From: Shewanella algicola
GTDB taxonomy: Bacteria > Pseudomonadota > Gammaproteobacteria > Enterobacterales > Shewanellaceae
Assembly (NCBI RefSeq): GCF_014648035.1
Contig: NZ_BMQI01000004.1
Coordinates: 1-64,000 of the forward strand
Direction of reading: 5' to 3'
DNA: 64,000 nucleotides
The notes under the pieces are model-generated. The model did not search any database. It had not been told where the DNA came from and saw only the letters and a program-made list of their open reading frames with translations. Shown here piece after piece: positions 38,195-52,245 of this stretch. How positions within the stretch are numbered: position 1 is the first letter of the stretch; each line of letters begins with the position of its first letter. A program made the position numbers and the translations under genes.

Positions 38195-38567
38195 TAACGT
38201 GTAGGGATCATAGCTAAAGACATAAGCAAGATGTTCAAACTAACACTTTGCCCAATGAGAAGACGAATACCAAGGGATTTTTCTTTGTTATTATCTACAG
38301 TTAATAGGCCGTATTTTTCGTGGCTTTTGATATACACAGCTCAAACCAATCACAATCGCGTTATTAATGGCGGTTTCAATTGTCTCTTTGGCCAAACCTC
38401 TTTGAGCCAAAGCTTGCTAGGTTCGCGCAATCCCATGGCCTTTATTGATGTGATTATTAGTCAATCTAACGGCATAATGTTAGTCGTTTTAATAGCAGTG
38501 TGCTTTGCCAGAACTGGGCTTGCTCTATCTCTTGCTCATCAAAATGATGTAACTTTTGCCTGGTTTC
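38195..38567 (-). pseudogene. recX: Decayed recX (RecA regulator)
   Basis: No intact frame exists, but RecX-like pieces appear in order on the minus strand in three segments. At 38567-38508: ETRQKLHHFDEQEIEQAQFW, like the E-R-KL start of the RecX repeats. At 38446-38348: NKGHGIART, then an in-frame TAG (38419-38417), then QALAQRGLAKETIETAI, matching the family's KGYGPxRIxQEL-QRG. At 38331-38221, in another frame: HEKYGLLTV and GIRLLIGQSVS, matching the C-terminal KYG and R-FL-RGFS motifs. The first roughly 25 residues are missing. At least two frameshifts and several stops make it non-functional. The position after recA is the normal one. Confidence 0.8.
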
Positions 38568-38572
38568 AAAAC

Positions 38573-38612
38573 AAAAAAGTCGCGGCGCGTAACAAACGCA
38601 ACCACGACTTTT
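38573..38612 (-). terminator. recA-recX intergenic terminator
   Basis: AAAAGTCGTGG pairs with CCGCGACTTTT on the minus strand, with a small inner GCG/CGC stem, and is followed by TTTTTTG. A terminator here is normal between recA and recX. Confidence 0.8.
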
Positions 38613-38646
38613 CAACTGATGGGTTTATATACTAGGCAAGCCTAGA

Positions 38647-39518
<872 letters not shown>

Positions 39519-39607
39519 TGTAAAACCCTCTTAAGGCATTCAATACGTTTAGTAAAATGCGTTTTGTATTTAGGTGAAATGTTGTAACTCATCTCAATAT
39601 GTTCATC

Positions 39608-39635
39608 AGTATACTGTATAGTCATACAGTATCAA
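39608..39635 (-). promoter_or_regulatory. recA promoter with LexA SOS box
   Basis: On the minus strand TTGATA (39635-39630) and TATACT (39613-39608) are 16 bp apart. A full LexA-type site, TACTGTATAGTCATACAGTA on the plus strand at 39612-39631 (CTGT-N8-ACAG core), covers the spacer and touches both hexamers. This is a classic SOS-repressed promoter, still complete in front of the broken recA. Confidence 0.9.
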
Positions 39636-39803
39636 GTGCTGATGGTAATTTTTTTTATTTCAAGTTAATTTGCCTTTTGACATCAACATTTTACCCAACC
39701 GGCAATTTTTATTATGAATTGATTTATACCCTGAAGATAAAAATTGTTAAGATTAGCGCCATAAAGTTTCGTGCCCCAAGATTGATAGAGTGAAGAGTCC
39801 ATA

Positions 39804-42380
39804 ATGACTGTAATTGATACCAGCGATTTAGAAAAACATACCCCGATGATGCGACAATATTTGAGCTTAAAAGCCGCTCATGCTGAGATGTTGCTGTTCT
39901 ATCGAATGGGTGATTTTTACGAGTTATTTTATGATGATGCCAAAAAAGCCTCTGAACTGCTGGGCATTTCATTAACCGCTCGAGGCAAAAGTGGTGGCGA
40001 CCCAATCCCAATGGCCGGTATTCCTTACCATGCCGTTGAAGGCTATTTAGCTAAATTGGTTCAAATCGGTCAGTCTGTGGCTATTTGTGAACAAATTGGC
40101 GATCCAGCGACTTCAAAAGGCCCGGTTGAGCGTCAAGTTGTGCGCATTGTTACCCCTGGCACATTAACTGATGAAGCACTATTACAAGAAAAACAAGACA
40201 ACCTACTTGCCGCGCTTTATCAAGGTAAAAGTGGTTTTGGCTATGCCACACTGGATATCTCATCTGGACGTTTTGTCATTGCCGAGCTGCCGACACGCGA
40301 AGCATTAGAAGCCGAGTTGCAACGCACCCACCCGGCTGAGTTACTCTACAGCGAAGATTTTACTGACATGTTGCTAATCAATAACATGAAAGGTATTCGC
40401 CGCCGCCCTGAATGGGAGTTTGATTACGACACCTGCGTCAATTTATTGCTCAACCAATTTGGCACTAAAGATTTACATGGCTTTGGCATAAGCGATGCGC
40501 GATTAGCATTACAAGCTGCAGGCTGTTTAATGCAGTATGTTAAAGACACCCAAAAAATGGCCTTGCCGCACATCAATTCAATTGTGTGTTTTAATCAATC
40601 TGAATCAATTATTTTAGATGCTGCGACGCGTCGTAATTTAGAGTTAACTCAAAATTTATCAGGTGGACGCGACAACACCCTTGCTTGGGTACTCGATAAT
40701 ACGGCAACGCCTATGGGCAGCCGCATGTTGCAGCGCTGGATCCACGAACCACTTCGCGACCGCCGAGCTGTTCAATTACGCCACGGCGCGGTCAATGAGT
40801 TAATTGAAAACGACCTTTACCATACTCTGCATGAGCAACTAAAAAGCTTGGGCGATATTGAACGAATTATGGCTCGTCTTGCCCTACGCAGCGCCAGACC
40901 ACGCGATTTTTCACGCTTAAAGCAAGCGTTAGCATTATTGCCCTCTGTCCAGCAAACATTGTCTCAATGCCAACAGCCACAAATGATGACATTAGCGACT
41001 CAGTTGGGCGAGTTTCCTGAGCAGCACGACCTGCTCGAACGCGCGATTGTCGATAACCCGCCGATGTTAATTCGCGATGGCGGTGTAATTAAAAGCGGTT
41101 ACCATGCCGAGTTAGATGAGTGGCGTAAGTTGAGCGAAGGCGCGAGTGATTATTTGGTTGAACTAGAAGCCCGCGAAAAACAGCAAACTGGTATCAGTAC
41201 CCTAAAAGTGGGCTATAACCGCGTGCATGGTTATTACATTGAAGTCAGCCGCTTACAAGCTGATAAAGTGCCTTTAAGCTACCAACGTCGCCAAACATTA
41301 AAAGGCACAGAGCGCTACATCACTCCAGAGCTTAAAGAGTATGAAGAAAAAGTGCTTTCGAGCCAAGGTAAAGCGCTCGCGTTAGAAAAACAGTTATGGG
41401 AACAATTATTTGATTTACTGTTACCTAAACTGCAAGAGTTACAAAGTTTTGCAACCGCTGCCGCGCAGTTAGATGTTTTGAGCAATTTTGCTGAACGTGC
41501 AGAAACGCTCAATTATCAATGCCCAGAGATGACAAACGATATCGGAATTCATATCGATGCAGGTCGTCACCCTGTCGTTGAACAGGTCAGTCAATCCGCC
41601 TTTATTGCCAACCCTGTAAGCCTAACCCCACAACGTAAAATGTTAATTGTGACCGGTCCCAATATGGGTGGTAAGTCGACTTACATGCGTCAAGTAGCAC
41701 TTATCACCTTAATGGCACACATTGGTTGTTTTGTGCCTGCTGATGCTGCACAAATTGGCGAAATCGATCGAATATTTACTCGTATTGGCGCATCTGACGA
41801 TTTGGCATCGGGTCGCTCAACCTTTATGGTCGAGATGACCGAAACCGCCAATATTTTGCATAATGCTACCGCCAATAGCTTAGTGTTAATGGATGAAATT
41901 GGCCGAGGAACCTCAACCTACGATGGTTTATCGTTAGCATGGTCTGCTGCAGAATATCTTGCCAAACAAGTCAGTGCTTTGACCTTATTTGCGACCCATT
42001 ATTTTGAGCTCACCCAATTACCTGAAATATTACCTGCGGTAGTGAATGTTCACTTAGATGCAATTGAGCATGACGATACCATTGCCTTTATGCATGCGGT
42101 TCAAGAGGGGGCTGCCAGTAAGAGTTATGGTTTACAAGTAGCCGCGTTAGCCGGTGTACCAAATCAAGTCATTAAAGCGGCCAAACATAAACTGCATCAA
42201 CTCGAAAGTCGCGATATTGCGGTATCAGAACAAGCACCAAGTCAGGTGAGCATGAATTTACTTGCGCCGATGCCGGAACCTTCTCCAGCGATGGATAAGC
42301 TGGCACAAATTAACCCTGATGATTTTACACCTAAGCAGGCATTGGACTTATTGTATGAGCTAAAAAAACTAGCCAATTAA
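39804..42380 (+). CDS. mutS: DNA mismatch repair protein MutS
   Basis: MutS finds base mismatches and small loops and recruits MutL. The 858-residue protein has the mismatch-binding FYELF motif (GDFYELF, about 34-40), an ATPase domain with Walker [15 protein letters not shown] (about 617-630), Walker [17 protein letters not shown] and the C-terminal dimer/tetramer helices. Length agrees with E. coli (853). It is divergent from recA and ends at a terminator in front of the convergent rpoS. Confidence 0.98.
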   Translation: MTVIDTSDLEKHTPMMRQYLSLKAAHAEMLLFYRMGDFYELFYDDAKKASELLGISLTARGKSGGDPIPMAGIPYHAVEGYLAKLVQIGQSVAICEQIGDPATSKGPVERQVVRIVTPGTLTDEALLQEKQDNLLAALYQGKSGFGYATLDISSGRFVIAELPTREALEAELQRTHPAELLYSEDFTDMLLINNMKGIRRRPEWEFDYDTCVNLLLNQFGTKDLHGFGISDARLALQAAGCLMQYVKDTQKMALPHINSIVCFNQSESIILDAATRRNLELTQNLSGGRDNTLAWVLDNTATPMGSRMLQRWIHEPLRDRRAVQLRHGAVNELIENDLYHTLHEQLKSLGDIERIMARLALRSARPRDFSRLKQALALLPSVQQTLSQCQQPQMMTLATQLGEFPEQHDLLERAIVDNPPMLIRDGGVIKSGYHAELDEWRKLSEGASDYLVELEAREKQQTGISTLKVGYNRVHGYYIEVSRLQADKVPLSYQRRQTLKGTERYITPELKEYEEKVLSSQGKALALEKQLWEQLFDLLLPKLQELQSFATAAAQLDVLSNFAERAETLNYQCPEMTNDIGIHIDAGRHPVVEQVSQSAFIANPVSLTPQRKMLIVTGPNMGGKSTYMRQVALITLMAHIGCFVPADAAQIGEIDRIFTRIGASDDLASGRSTFMVEMTETANILHNATANSLVLMDEIGRGTSTYDGLSLAWSAAEYLAKQVSALTLFATHYFELTQLPEILPAVVNVHLDAIEHDDTIAFMHAVQEGAASKSYGLQVAALAGVPNQVIKAAKHKLHQLESRDIAVSEQAPSQVSMNLLAPMPEPSPAMDKLAQINPDDFTPKQALDLLYELKKLAN

Positions 42381-42402
42381 GCGTAAAATTGTAAGCAATA
42401 AA

Positions 42403-42425
42403 AAAGGACACGCCAATGTGTCCTT
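42403..42425 (-). terminator. Terminator of rpoS
   Basis: AAGGACAC and GTGTCCTT form an 8-bp stem with loop GCCAAT; on the minus strand TTTTTTATT follows. It lies after the rpoS stop in the direction of transcription. Confidence 0.85.
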
Positions 42426-42442
42426 ATAGTGTTCATATCATA

Positions 42443-42471
42443 GTGCGGCTTAGCTTAGCCGCACACTTTTT
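42443..42471 (+). terminator. Terminator of mutS
   Basis: GTGCGGCT and AGCCGCAC form a perfect 8-bp stem around TAGCTT, followed by ACTTTTT on the plus strand, 63 bp after the mutS stop. Confidence 0.85.
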
Positions 42472-42479
42472 GCTAGCTA

Positions 42480-42501
42480 GTCTCTAATCTCTAATCTCTA
42501 A
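42480..42501. repeat. Three 7-bp tandem repeats spanning the rpoS stop codon
   Basis: TCTCTAA is repeated three times in tandem on the plus strand (TTAGAGA on the coding strand). The last RpoS residues, the stop TAG and the next two units are built from it, so gain or loss of a unit leaves the protein end unchanged. Confidence 0.75.
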
Positions 42502-43462
42502 ATAATGCTTCCACTGATAACCCTTGCGATCCAAGTAGATCTTTTAATCGTTTAAGTGCTTCTACCTGAATTTGACGAACTCGCTCACGGGTTAAACCAA
42601 TTTCAGCACCGACATTTTCAAGTGTTGATGGCTCATAACCTAATAGACCAAAGCGTCTTGCCAATACTTCACGCTGTTTGGTGTTGAGCTCGTTTAACCA
42701 ACCGACAATAGAATTTGATAAATCTTCATTTTGTACTCGATGATCTGGCCCTACAGAGTCATCATCGGCAATAACATCTAATAATGCTTTTTCGTTGTCG
42801 CCGCCAAGCGGTGAGTCAACTGAAGTGATTTTCTCATTCAGTTTAAGCATACGGCTAACATCACCGGTTGATACATCAAGTTTTTCAGCGATTTCTTCTG
42901 CTGTAGGTTCGTGATCCAGTTTTTGTGCCAGTTGTCTTGCTGTACGCAAGTACACATTTAATTCTTTTACCACGTGGATTGGAAGTCGAATTGTGCGAGT
43001 TTGATTCATGATTGCACGTTCAATGGTTTGTCTGATCCACCAGGTTGCATAAGTCGAAAAACGAAAGCCGCGTTCAGGATCAAATTTTTCTACCGCTCTG
43101 ATCAGGCCTAAATTGCCTTCTTCGATAAGATCGAGCAATGCCAAACCACGATTGTTGTATCTTCGAGAAATTTTAACAACGAGACGCAAATTACTTTCGA
43201 TCATGCGGTTGCGAGATTTTTCGCAGCCTTTGAGGGATTTACGTGAAAAATAGACTTCTTCTTCAGCTGTTAGTAGTGGAGAAAAACCAATTTCACCTAA
43301 ATATAGTTGAGTGGCGTCGAGGTTTTTTTGAAGATCATCTTGGACCTTTTCTTCGATATCGAGTTGCTGCACCAAATCGCCATTATTGGTTGCAACCTCT
43401 TGTGGTTGTTTAGCTAGATCAACAAGTTGTTCTGCTGAAGCAGTACTTTTTTTGCGGCTCAT
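42491..43462 (-). CDS. rpoS: Stationary-phase sigma factor RpoS
   Basis: RpoS (sigma-38) directs the general stress and stationary-phase regulon. The 323-residue protein has region 1.2 ([21 protein letters not shown]), region 2 ([23 protein letters not shown]), region 3 and region 4 ([17 protein letters not shown]), ending SVEALFRD, close to E. coli in size. GGGAGAG precedes ATG 43462. nlpD lies directly upstream; in enterobacteria the main rpoS promoter is inside nlpD and the same is likely here. Confidence 0.98.
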   Translation of the reverse strand: MSRKKSTASAEQLVDLAKQPQEVATNNGDLVQQLDIEEKVQDDLQKNLDATQLYLGEIGFSPLLTAEEEVYFSRKSLKGCEKSRNRMIESNLRLVVKISRRYNNRGLALLDLIEEGNLGLIRAVEKFDPERGFRFSTYATWWIRQTIERAIMNQTRTIRLPIHVVKELNVYLRTARQLAQKLDHEPTAEEIAEKLDVSTGDVSRMLKLNEKITSVDSPLGGDNEKALLDVIADDDSVGPDHRVQNEDLSNSIVGWLNELNTKQREVLARRFGLLGYEPSTLENVGAEIGLTRERVRQIQVEALKRLKDLLGSQGLSVEALFRD

Positions 43463-43541
43463 AATTGCTCTCCCAAACCTAATATTGTGGTATGTAATCT
43501 ACTGCACTAGCCTATCCTCCGTTATTTATGTTGCTAAACTA

Positions 43542-44471
43542 TTACTGTTTAGGTAGATATCGTAATGGGTTAACTGACTTACCGTGATAACGTACTTCAA
43601 AGTGAAGCATCACTTGGTTTGTCCCGGTACTGCCCATTTTTGCAACTGTTTGCCCAGCGCTAACATATTGCTTTTCTTTAACCATTATCGTGTCTGTATG
43701 AGCGTAAGCACTTAAATAATCATCATTATGTTTAATAATCACTAAGTTGCCATACCCCCGTAACGCATTACCCGCGTACACGACCCTTCCATCTGCAGCG
43801 GCTTTAATAATATCACCGCGATTACCAGCAATCTTAATACCTTGATTGCCTTGTTCCGATGCCGAAAAATATCCAATAATTCGACCTCTAACTGGCCAGT
43901 GCCATTGCTGAACTTGTTTTGGCAAGTTGGCGGTGGCTCCGCTTGCGCTCTGGTTAACACTTTGTTGGGTAGTTGTTACAGAATACGCAGGCTTTAAATT
44001 GTGATCAAGATCTTTTTTCGTTCTGTTTAAAACAGGCGCGGCACTTGAGTTTGCCGAAGAGTTTGAAACGATTGTTTTATTTTCAGAACGAATAGGGGCT
44101 GTAGAATAAGGTACGGTTGCAGCATTTGTTTGCACTGAAGGCACATAAGGTTGTGAAGATTTTTGGTTCGAAGATACTGTTTTATTCACCGCGACCAAAT
44201 TAAGCGTTTGCCCTGGATAAATGGTGTAAGGGGTGTGCAAATTATTCTCACGTGCGAGCTCAACAAAATTACGACCAGCCCCCCACGCTATCGAATACAA
44301 GGTGTCACCCTTCTTTACCTGGTATTGATGGCTTTTTAACGAACCTTTGTGGTATCGAGGACCATAATGACTCGACGATAAACTATCAACCGGCGCAGGA
44401 CGATCAGCTTGAAAACTACATCCTGTCAGCATAATTGCTAAGACCAAACAATTTGGCCAACCGGTTTTCAT
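43542..44471 (-). CDS. nlpD: Murein hydrolase activator NlpD
   Basis: NlpD is an outer-membrane lipoprotein that activates the amidase AmiC at the division septum. From ATG 44471 it has 309 residues: lipoprotein signal (lipobox LTGC), a LysM peptidoglycan-binding domain (YQVKKGDTLYSIAWGAG to YPGQTLNLV), a Ser/Asn-rich linker and an M23/LytM domain lacking the zinc-binding His-x-x-x-Asp (it reads GIKIAGNRGD), which fits an activator without own activity. The frame upstream of 44471 lacks a signal peptide, and AAGGAC precedes this ATG. Confidence 0.93.
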   Translation of the reverse strand: MKTGWPNCLVLAIMLTGCSFQADRPAPVDSLSSSHYGPRYHKGSLKSHQYQVKKGDTLYSIAWGAGRNFVELARENNLHTPYTIYPGQTLNLVAVNKTVSSNQKSSQPYVPSVQTNAATVPYSTAPIRSENKTIVSNSSANSSAAPVLNRTKKDLDHNLKPAYSVTTTQQSVNQSASGATANLPKQVQQWHWPVRGRIIGYFSASEQGNQGIKIAGNRGDIIKAAADGRVVYAGNALRGYGNLVIIKHNDDYLSAYAHTDTIMVKEKQYVSAGQTVAKMGSTGTNQVMLHFEVRYHGKSVNPLRYLPKQ

Positions 44472-44735
44472 CAAACAAAGTCCTTTAGGAAATACATAAT
44501 AATAAGGTGAAATGTGAGCGGCTACGCCTCTCACTAAGCAATATCCAATAAAACGTTTCATACTGGCATAAGCAATGCTCTAGCCTAACCCGACAAGCAC
44601 GGTTTGTCGTTTGTTTTTATCAGGATATGACCTGCTCATTTAGAATACTAGGTACACATTCTACTTTGCATAAAATAATAAAAACTCATTTATTAATCGT
44701 GAGCAATTAGCCCTAACAAAACATATGAAGATATT

Positions 44736-45371
44736 TTAAGCTAAATCACCATTGATTAAAGGCACAAATTTAACGCCTTCAACAATTTCTGAGTGATACT
44801 CATTCCCCGTACGAGTGATCTTTAGTAGCTGCTGAGTGTCCTCACCTACTGGGATTATTAATACGCCATGATCAGCCAACTGTTCAAGCAAAGCTTGAGG
44901 CACGGATGCTGCCGCGGCGGTCACCATTATGCCATCAAAAGGGCCACGATTAGGCCAGCCCTGCCAGCCGTCGCCATATTTAAACGAAACATTGTGCAAA
45001 TCTAAGCGTTTTAAGCGTTGCCGGGCTTGAATTTGCAGCGCTTTAATTCGCTCTATAGTACACAACTCAGGAATTAATGAAGCCAGTACTGCTGCTTGGT
45101 ATCCCGAGCCAGTACCAATTTCGAGTACTTTTTGCGGATTGTGTTGCAATAGAAGTTCGGTCATACGCGCTACGATATAGGGTTGTGAAATCGTTTGCCC
45201 TTGCCCTATCGGTAATGCAGTATTTTCATAGGCTTTATGCGCTAAGGCACCGTCGAGAAATAACTCACGCGGTGTGGTGGCCACCGCATGCAATACTGCT
45301 GGGTGGCGGATACCTGCATCAGATAACTTTTTTGCCAAATTCATTGCCGATGTTGACGCAACGTGGGTCAT
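44736..45371 (-). CDS. pcm: Protein-L-isoaspartate O-methyltransferase
   Basis: Pcm uses SAM to methylate isoaspartate residues and so repairs aged proteins. From ATG 45371 the protein has 211 residues with the SAM motif [16 protein letters not shown] (about 83-98) and the family's [17 protein letters not shown] at 45386 opens the same frame, but ATG 45371 overlaps the surE stop as ATGA, which is the usual coupling, so I prefer it. It follows surE and precedes nlpD-rpoS, the standard order. Confidence 0.95.
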   Translation of the reverse strand: MTHVASTSAMNLAKKLSDAGIRHPAVLHAVATTPRELFLDGALAHKAYENTALPIGQGQTISQPYIVARMTELLLQHNPQKVLEIGTGSGYQAAVLASLIPELCTIERIKALQIQARQRLKRLDLHNVSFKYGDGWQGWPNRGPFDGIMVTAAAASVPQALLEQLADHGVLIIPVGEDTQQLLKITRTGNEYHSEIVEGVKFVPLINGDLA

Positions 45372-46117
45372 ATTTTTGTTATCCACTCAGCTAATCCGTT
45401 TAATTGATTATAAGCAGTTAAGTCTACGGTTAAAGGCGTGATTGAGACATAACCTGCTGTTATAGCACCAAAATCGGTGCCTTCGCCAGCATCTTGCTCA
45501 CTACCCACCGGCCCAAGCCAGTAGATATCTTTGCCAGCAGGGTCTTGGGTTTTAATCATTCCCTCGGCTTTATGTCTTGCCCCTAAACGTGTCACTTTAA
45601 TACCTTTAATTTGTTCAACTGGCAAATCAGGTACATTTACATTTAAAATTTGATCGCTATCAACGGGGTGAGCCAGCAAGCCCTTAACTATTTTTGCAGC
45701 ATAAATCGCTGCACTGTCATAATGAGTTAACGATTTACCAACTAGCGAAATCGCAATAGCAGGTAAGCCTAAAAAGCGCCCTTCCATTGCCGCTGCCACA
45801 GTGCCAGAATATAAAGTATCATCCCCCATATTTGCCCCCGCATTAATACCAGAAACCACAATATCAGGCTCATGCTGGCATAATTGCCTAATGGCTAAAT
45901 GGACACAATCGGTAGGTGTACCATTGACTGAAATATAGCCATTATCTAAGTTATTAATTCTTAATGGATTCGTCAAGGTTAAAGAGTTGCTCGCACCAGA
46001 ACAATTTCGGTCAGGCGCTACTGTTAGCACTTGAGCAAACTCACTCAATGCTTGAGTTAACGCAATAATGCCTGGAGCATGTACGCCATCGTCATTACTG
46101 ACCAAAATATTAATCAT
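45368..46117 (-). CDS. surE: 5'/3'-nucleotidase SurE
   Basis: SurE is a metal-dependent phosphatase that acts on nucleoside monophosphates and helps survival in stationary phase. The 249-residue protein has the acidic N-terminal metal site [13 protein letters not shown] (D9, D10) and the [23 protein letters not shown] segment. It starts 3 bp after truD and its end overlaps pcm. Confidence 0.96.
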   Translation of the reverse strand: MINILVSNDDGVHAPGIIALTQALSEFAQVLTVAPDRNCSGASNSLTLTNPLRINNLDNGYISVNGTPTDCVHLAIRQLCQHEPDIVVSGINAGANMGDDTLYSGTVAAAMEGRFLGLPAIAISLVGKSLTHYDSAAIYAAKIVKGLLAHPVDSDQILNVNVPDLPVEQIKGIKVTRLGARHKAEGMIKTQDPAGKDIYWLGPVGSEQDAGEGTDFGAITAGYVSITPLTVDLTAYNQLNGLAEWITKI

Positions 46118-46120
46118 TTT

Positions 46121-47218
46121 TTATGACTCTTTTTGAGAGGGTGATTCAGATTGCGCTAAACGATGTGCTTGCTGCTCTGCGACCATGATTTTTCTTTGTT
46201 GTTCTTGGACATCTTGATAGTCAGCAAGTTCGCGCAGTACCGAGGTAGCATAACTGCCAGCGGGCAACATAAACTCAAGCGTAAGTACATCTGCGTCAAA
46301 GTGCCATTTCATTCCTTGAGGCTCAAGCAACAAAGGCCGTCTTTCTTGTGATAAACCGGCATTTTCAAGCCCAGATAAATCTTCTGAATAATCTGTTAAT
46401 GGCGCCATTTCTAACTCAAAAGCAGCCTCTTTTGCCAGTGGGTTGCCGCGGCCCCAAAGTGGTGCAGATAATTGGATGTCTTTTTCAGCTAAGCGTTTAT
46501 TAAGCACATCGTCCCAGGCATCGACGGTAAAATAGCTTTTACTGCCCGCAAGCATTACACAATCACCCACTACCGTTTGTGTTTGATGTGTGGCTAAACG
46601 GTGTGATGCCACGAGGTTAAATATGTTTGAGCGCACAGCAGATAAATACATGCTGCGCTTGTTACGATCTTTAACATTACGGCCACCATTTAACATCTGG
46701 CGTCCCATCACTAAGTTTTTACCATCATGACCAAAGCGTTGTTCGCCAAAATAGTTTGGCACTCCGGCGGCGGCAATCTGCTGCAATCGAGATTCAACGT
46801 CAGCAACATCAGTAATATTGCGCAAGGTAAGGACAAAACGATTACCAAGCAGTGCACCAATTCGCAGTTTTTTGCTGTGACGACTACTTGATAGCACCGT
46901 GAGTTTATCGTTATTTAATTGAGTCCACTCGGGCGTTTCTTTGCCAGGAATACGCACACCAAACCACTGTTCAGTAACGGCATTTTTATCTTTTTGCCCT
47001 GCATAGGTCACTTCTTTGGGGTGCACTTTAGCAAACTTGGCAATCACTTCAGCGACATAGACGGTGTTCGAGCCATTTTTTTGGATATGCAGCATATGAT
47101 GTTCACCTTCACCCGTAGGGGTAAAAGGCAAAATTTCTTTGACAATAAAATCACTATTGTGAGTTCGTAAATCGGCTTGGCTTGAAGGTTTACCTAACAG
47201 GTAATGTAATTCATTCAT
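46121..47218 (-). CDS. truD: tRNA pseudouridine(13) synthase TruD
   Basis: TruD makes pseudouridine at position 13 of tRNA-Glu. The 365-residue protein keeps the catalytic Asp77 in AGQKDKNA and the family motif NYFGEQRFGHDGKN (about 156-169). Length is close to E. coli TruD (349) with a Gln-rich tail. It lies in the ispD-ispF-truD-surE-pcm cluster. Confidence 0.96.
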   Translation of the reverse strand: MNELHYLLGKPSSQADLRTHNSDFIVKEILPFTPTGEGEHHMLHIQKNGSNTVYVAEVIAKFAKVHPKEVTYAGQKDKNAVTEQWFGVRIPGKETPEWTQLNNDKLTVLSSSRHSKKLRIGALLGNRFVLTLRNITDVADVESRLQQIAAAGVPNYFGEQRFGHDGKNLVMGRQMLNGGRNVKDRNKRSMYLSAVRSNIFNLVASHRLATHQTQTVVGDCVMLAGSKSYFTVDAWDDVLNKRLAEKDIQLSAPLWGRGNPLAKEAAFELEMAPLTDYSEDLSGLENAGLSQERRPLLLEPQGMKWHFDADVLTLEFMLPAGSYATSVLRELADYQDVQEQQRKIMVAEQQAHRLAQSESPSQKES

Positions 47219-47240
47219 CTAACTAGCATTCTCTATGTGA

Positions 47241-47726
47241 TTAACGCGATTGACTTACCATCAGTACGACAGCTTCTACAGCTATACCTTCTTTACGTCC
47301 GGTAAAACCCAGCTTTTCAGTGGTGGTCGCTTTAACATTTATATTGTCGAGTTCGGTTTGTAAATCGTCACTTAAACATTGACGTATTGCCTCAATATGT
47401 GGCGCCATCTTAGGAGCCTGGGCAATCACAGTGACATCAAGATTACCAATGACAAACTGTTTCTCTACGGCCAATTGATAACAATGCTTTAAAAGCGCCC
47501 GGCTATCAGCCCCTGCAAAATTAGCATCTGTGTCAGGAAAATGTTTGCCAATATCGCCTAATGCCATCGCCCCTAGAATAGCGTCGCTCACAGCATGTAA
47601 AACCACATCGCCATCAGAATGAGCAATTAATCCAGTATCATAAGGGACAATAACACCACCTAAAATAAGTGGTTTATCGCCACCAAATTTATGTACATCA
47701 AAACCATGGCCTATACGTATATTCAT
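47241..47726 (-). CDS. ispF: 2-C-methyl-D-erythritol 2,4-cyclodiphosphate synthase
   Basis: IspF forms the cyclic diphosphate in the MEP route to isoprenoids. The 161-residue protein shows the zinc-binding D10-x-H12 in [22 protein letters not shown], and the C-terminal [18 protein letters not shown]. It follows ispD by 36 bp. Confidence 0.97.
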   Translation of the reverse strand: MNIRIGHGFDVHKFGGDKPLILGGVIVPYDTGLIAHSDGDVVLHAVSDAILGAMALGDIGKHFPDTDANFAGADSRALLKHCYQLAVEKQFVIGNLDVTVIAQAPKMAPHIEAIRQCLSDDLQTELDNINVKATTTEKLGFTGRKEGIAVEAVVLMVSQSR

Positions 47727-47762
47727 GTTAATCCTTGCGGCGAAGTTATCTTTACAATGTGG

Positions 47763-48464
47763 TTATTGTGCTTGCGACATAAACAGTTGAGCAAGTTGTA
47801 AATCATCAGGGTGAGTGACTTTAATATTATCAACACGGCCTGTTACCAAGCCCGGCATAACACCTGCCCACTCCATTGCACTGGCTTCATCGGTAATATT
47901 AACTTTGGCCTTAAGGGCATTAGTAAGGTTAGCTTGTAACGTGTCGATAGGAAAATATTGTGGCGTTAACGCATGCCATAACAATGCTCTTTCAACTGTA
48001 TCAGTGATTAAGCCATTGGCGTCACTTCGCTTCATGGTATCACGTACCGGTGCGGCTAAAATCGCCCCTTGAGGAAAGCGTGACTGAGATTTAAGCAGCT
48101 TATCAATATCACTATGGCACAAACAGGGTCTGGCAGCATCGTGAACCAAAGCCCAGGCAGATGGGTTAATGGTCTTGGCCATGTTTAGGGCTGCTAAGAC
48201 TGAATCAGCTCGTTCTCCCCCGCCGATAACTTGGACCAATTTAGGGTGCTGAGCCTGAGCTAAATGTTGAAAGTACTGGTCTTGGGGATGAAGTGCGATA
48301 ACCACTTGGGAGATAAGTGGGTGCGATATTAAAACATCGAGAGTGTGCGCTAAAATGGTTTGTTGGCCGAGTTGTAAATATTGCTTAGGTTTATCAGCCG
48401 CCATACGACTACCGATACCTGCAGCAGGCACAATTGCAATAATAGAATCAGAGTTGTTTTGCAT
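47763..48464 (-). CDS. ispD: 2-C-methyl-D-erythritol 4-phosphate cytidylyltransferase
   Basis: IspD attaches CMP to MEP in isoprenoid synthesis. The 233-residue protein starts with the nucleotide-binding PAAGIGSRMAADKPKQYL and keeps LVHDAARPCL and VTDEASAMEW-like NITDEASAMEWAG. It follows ftsB, as usual. Confidence 0.97.
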   Translation of the reverse strand: MQNNSDSIIAIVPAAGIGSRMAADKPKQYLQLGQQTILAHTLDVLISHPLISQVVIALHPQDQYFQHLAQAQHPKLVQVIGGGERADSVLAALNMAKTINPSAWALVHDAARPCLCHSDIDKLLKSQSRFPQGAILAAPVRDTMKRSDANGLITDTVERALLWHALTPQYFPIDTLQANLTNALKAKVNITDEASAMEWAGVMPGLVTGRVDNIKVTHPDDLQLAQLFMSQAQ

Positions 48465-48512
48465 AGTAGACCATTGTTATCGTTATTATGGCGTAGTTAA
48501 AGCGAATGATAT

Positions 48513-48815
48513 TTATGGGTTAAACGGCTGTTGTTCGCGCAGTTCACTGCCCACAACTCGGTAAAAAGTTTCACCTTCTTTGACCATACCTAGTTCGTTA
48601 CGCGCACGCTCTTCAATGGCTTCGGTGCCACTTTGAAGATCGATGATTTCTTCTTTAAGGATTTGATTGCGGGCCACCAGCTTTTCGTTGCTTTGTTGTT
48701 GGGCTTCAATCTGGGCTTGCAGCACGACATACTCTGATAAATTGTTATCGCCCAGCCATAGCCGGTATTGCAAAATTGCCAACAAACCTATCATTAATAA
48801 TATTAGTCGTTTCAT
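48513..48815 (-). CDS. ftsB: Cell division protein FtsB
   Basis: FtsB bridges FtsL and FtsQ in the divisome. The 100-residue protein has one N-terminal membrane span (about 4-20, [17 protein letters not shown]), a leucine-zipper-like coiled coil (about 28-62) and the conserved [20 protein letters not shown] segment. It follows the eno terminator and leads the isp cluster. Confidence 0.95.
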   Translation of the reverse strand: MKRLILLMIGLLAILQYRLWLGDNNLSEYVVLQAQIEAQQQSNEKLVARNQILKEEIIDLQSGTEAIEERARNELGMVKEGETFYRVVGSELREQQPFNP

Positions 48816-48869
48816 AATATCAAGTTACGCTGTGTTAACCCCTAAAATGTTTGTTGGATATAGTACAAC

Positions 48870-48898
48870 AAAAAAGGCCACCGAGTGGTGGCCTTTTT
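48870..48898 (-). terminator. Terminator of eno
   Basis: AAAAGGCCACC and GGTGGCCTTTTT pair perfectly around GAGT, with a T-run on the minus strand, 17 bp past the eno stop. Confidence 0.92.
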
Positions 48899-48914
48899 AA
48901 ACTAAAGCAAAAAT

Positions 48915-50261
<1,347 letters not shown>

Positions 50262-50452
50262 TTAAAAGCCAATACCAATATAACCGCGAGATTTGTTTAA
50301 AACGTCGATTTATTGGTATGTAACTTTCAGTTTAGTAATTTTATTCTATCTGCGCTTAGGATAAATCGAATTGGATTTAGCTTCAACTTAGTTTTAACCA
50401 CTGTAAGGCATCAGATTGATGATTATTTGATCTTACGCATACATCATAGACA

Positions 50453-50489
50453 AAAAAGCCGTTAATGCATCAACATTAACGGCTATTTT
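50453..50489 (-). terminator. Terminator of pyrG
   Basis: AGCCGTTAATG and CATTAACGGCT form an 11-bp stem with loop CATCAA; on the minus strand TTTTTTG follows. It lies just past the pyrG stop, so eno has its own promoter in 50217-50450. Confidence 0.92.
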
Positions 50490-50493
50490 AAAT

Positions 50494-52179
<1,686 letters not shown>

Positions 52180-52245
52180 CTAGGACGGGGCGATAGTATA
52201 TCAAAGCCACTTCGATTCGACAAACTTAAACACGCTAATTTTAGC

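Noticed and set aside
38231..38635. 134-codon plus-strand frame between alaS and recA
   Set aside because: It overlaps the decayed recX on the other strand and the recA terminator, has no recognisable domain, and is explained as a chance frame.
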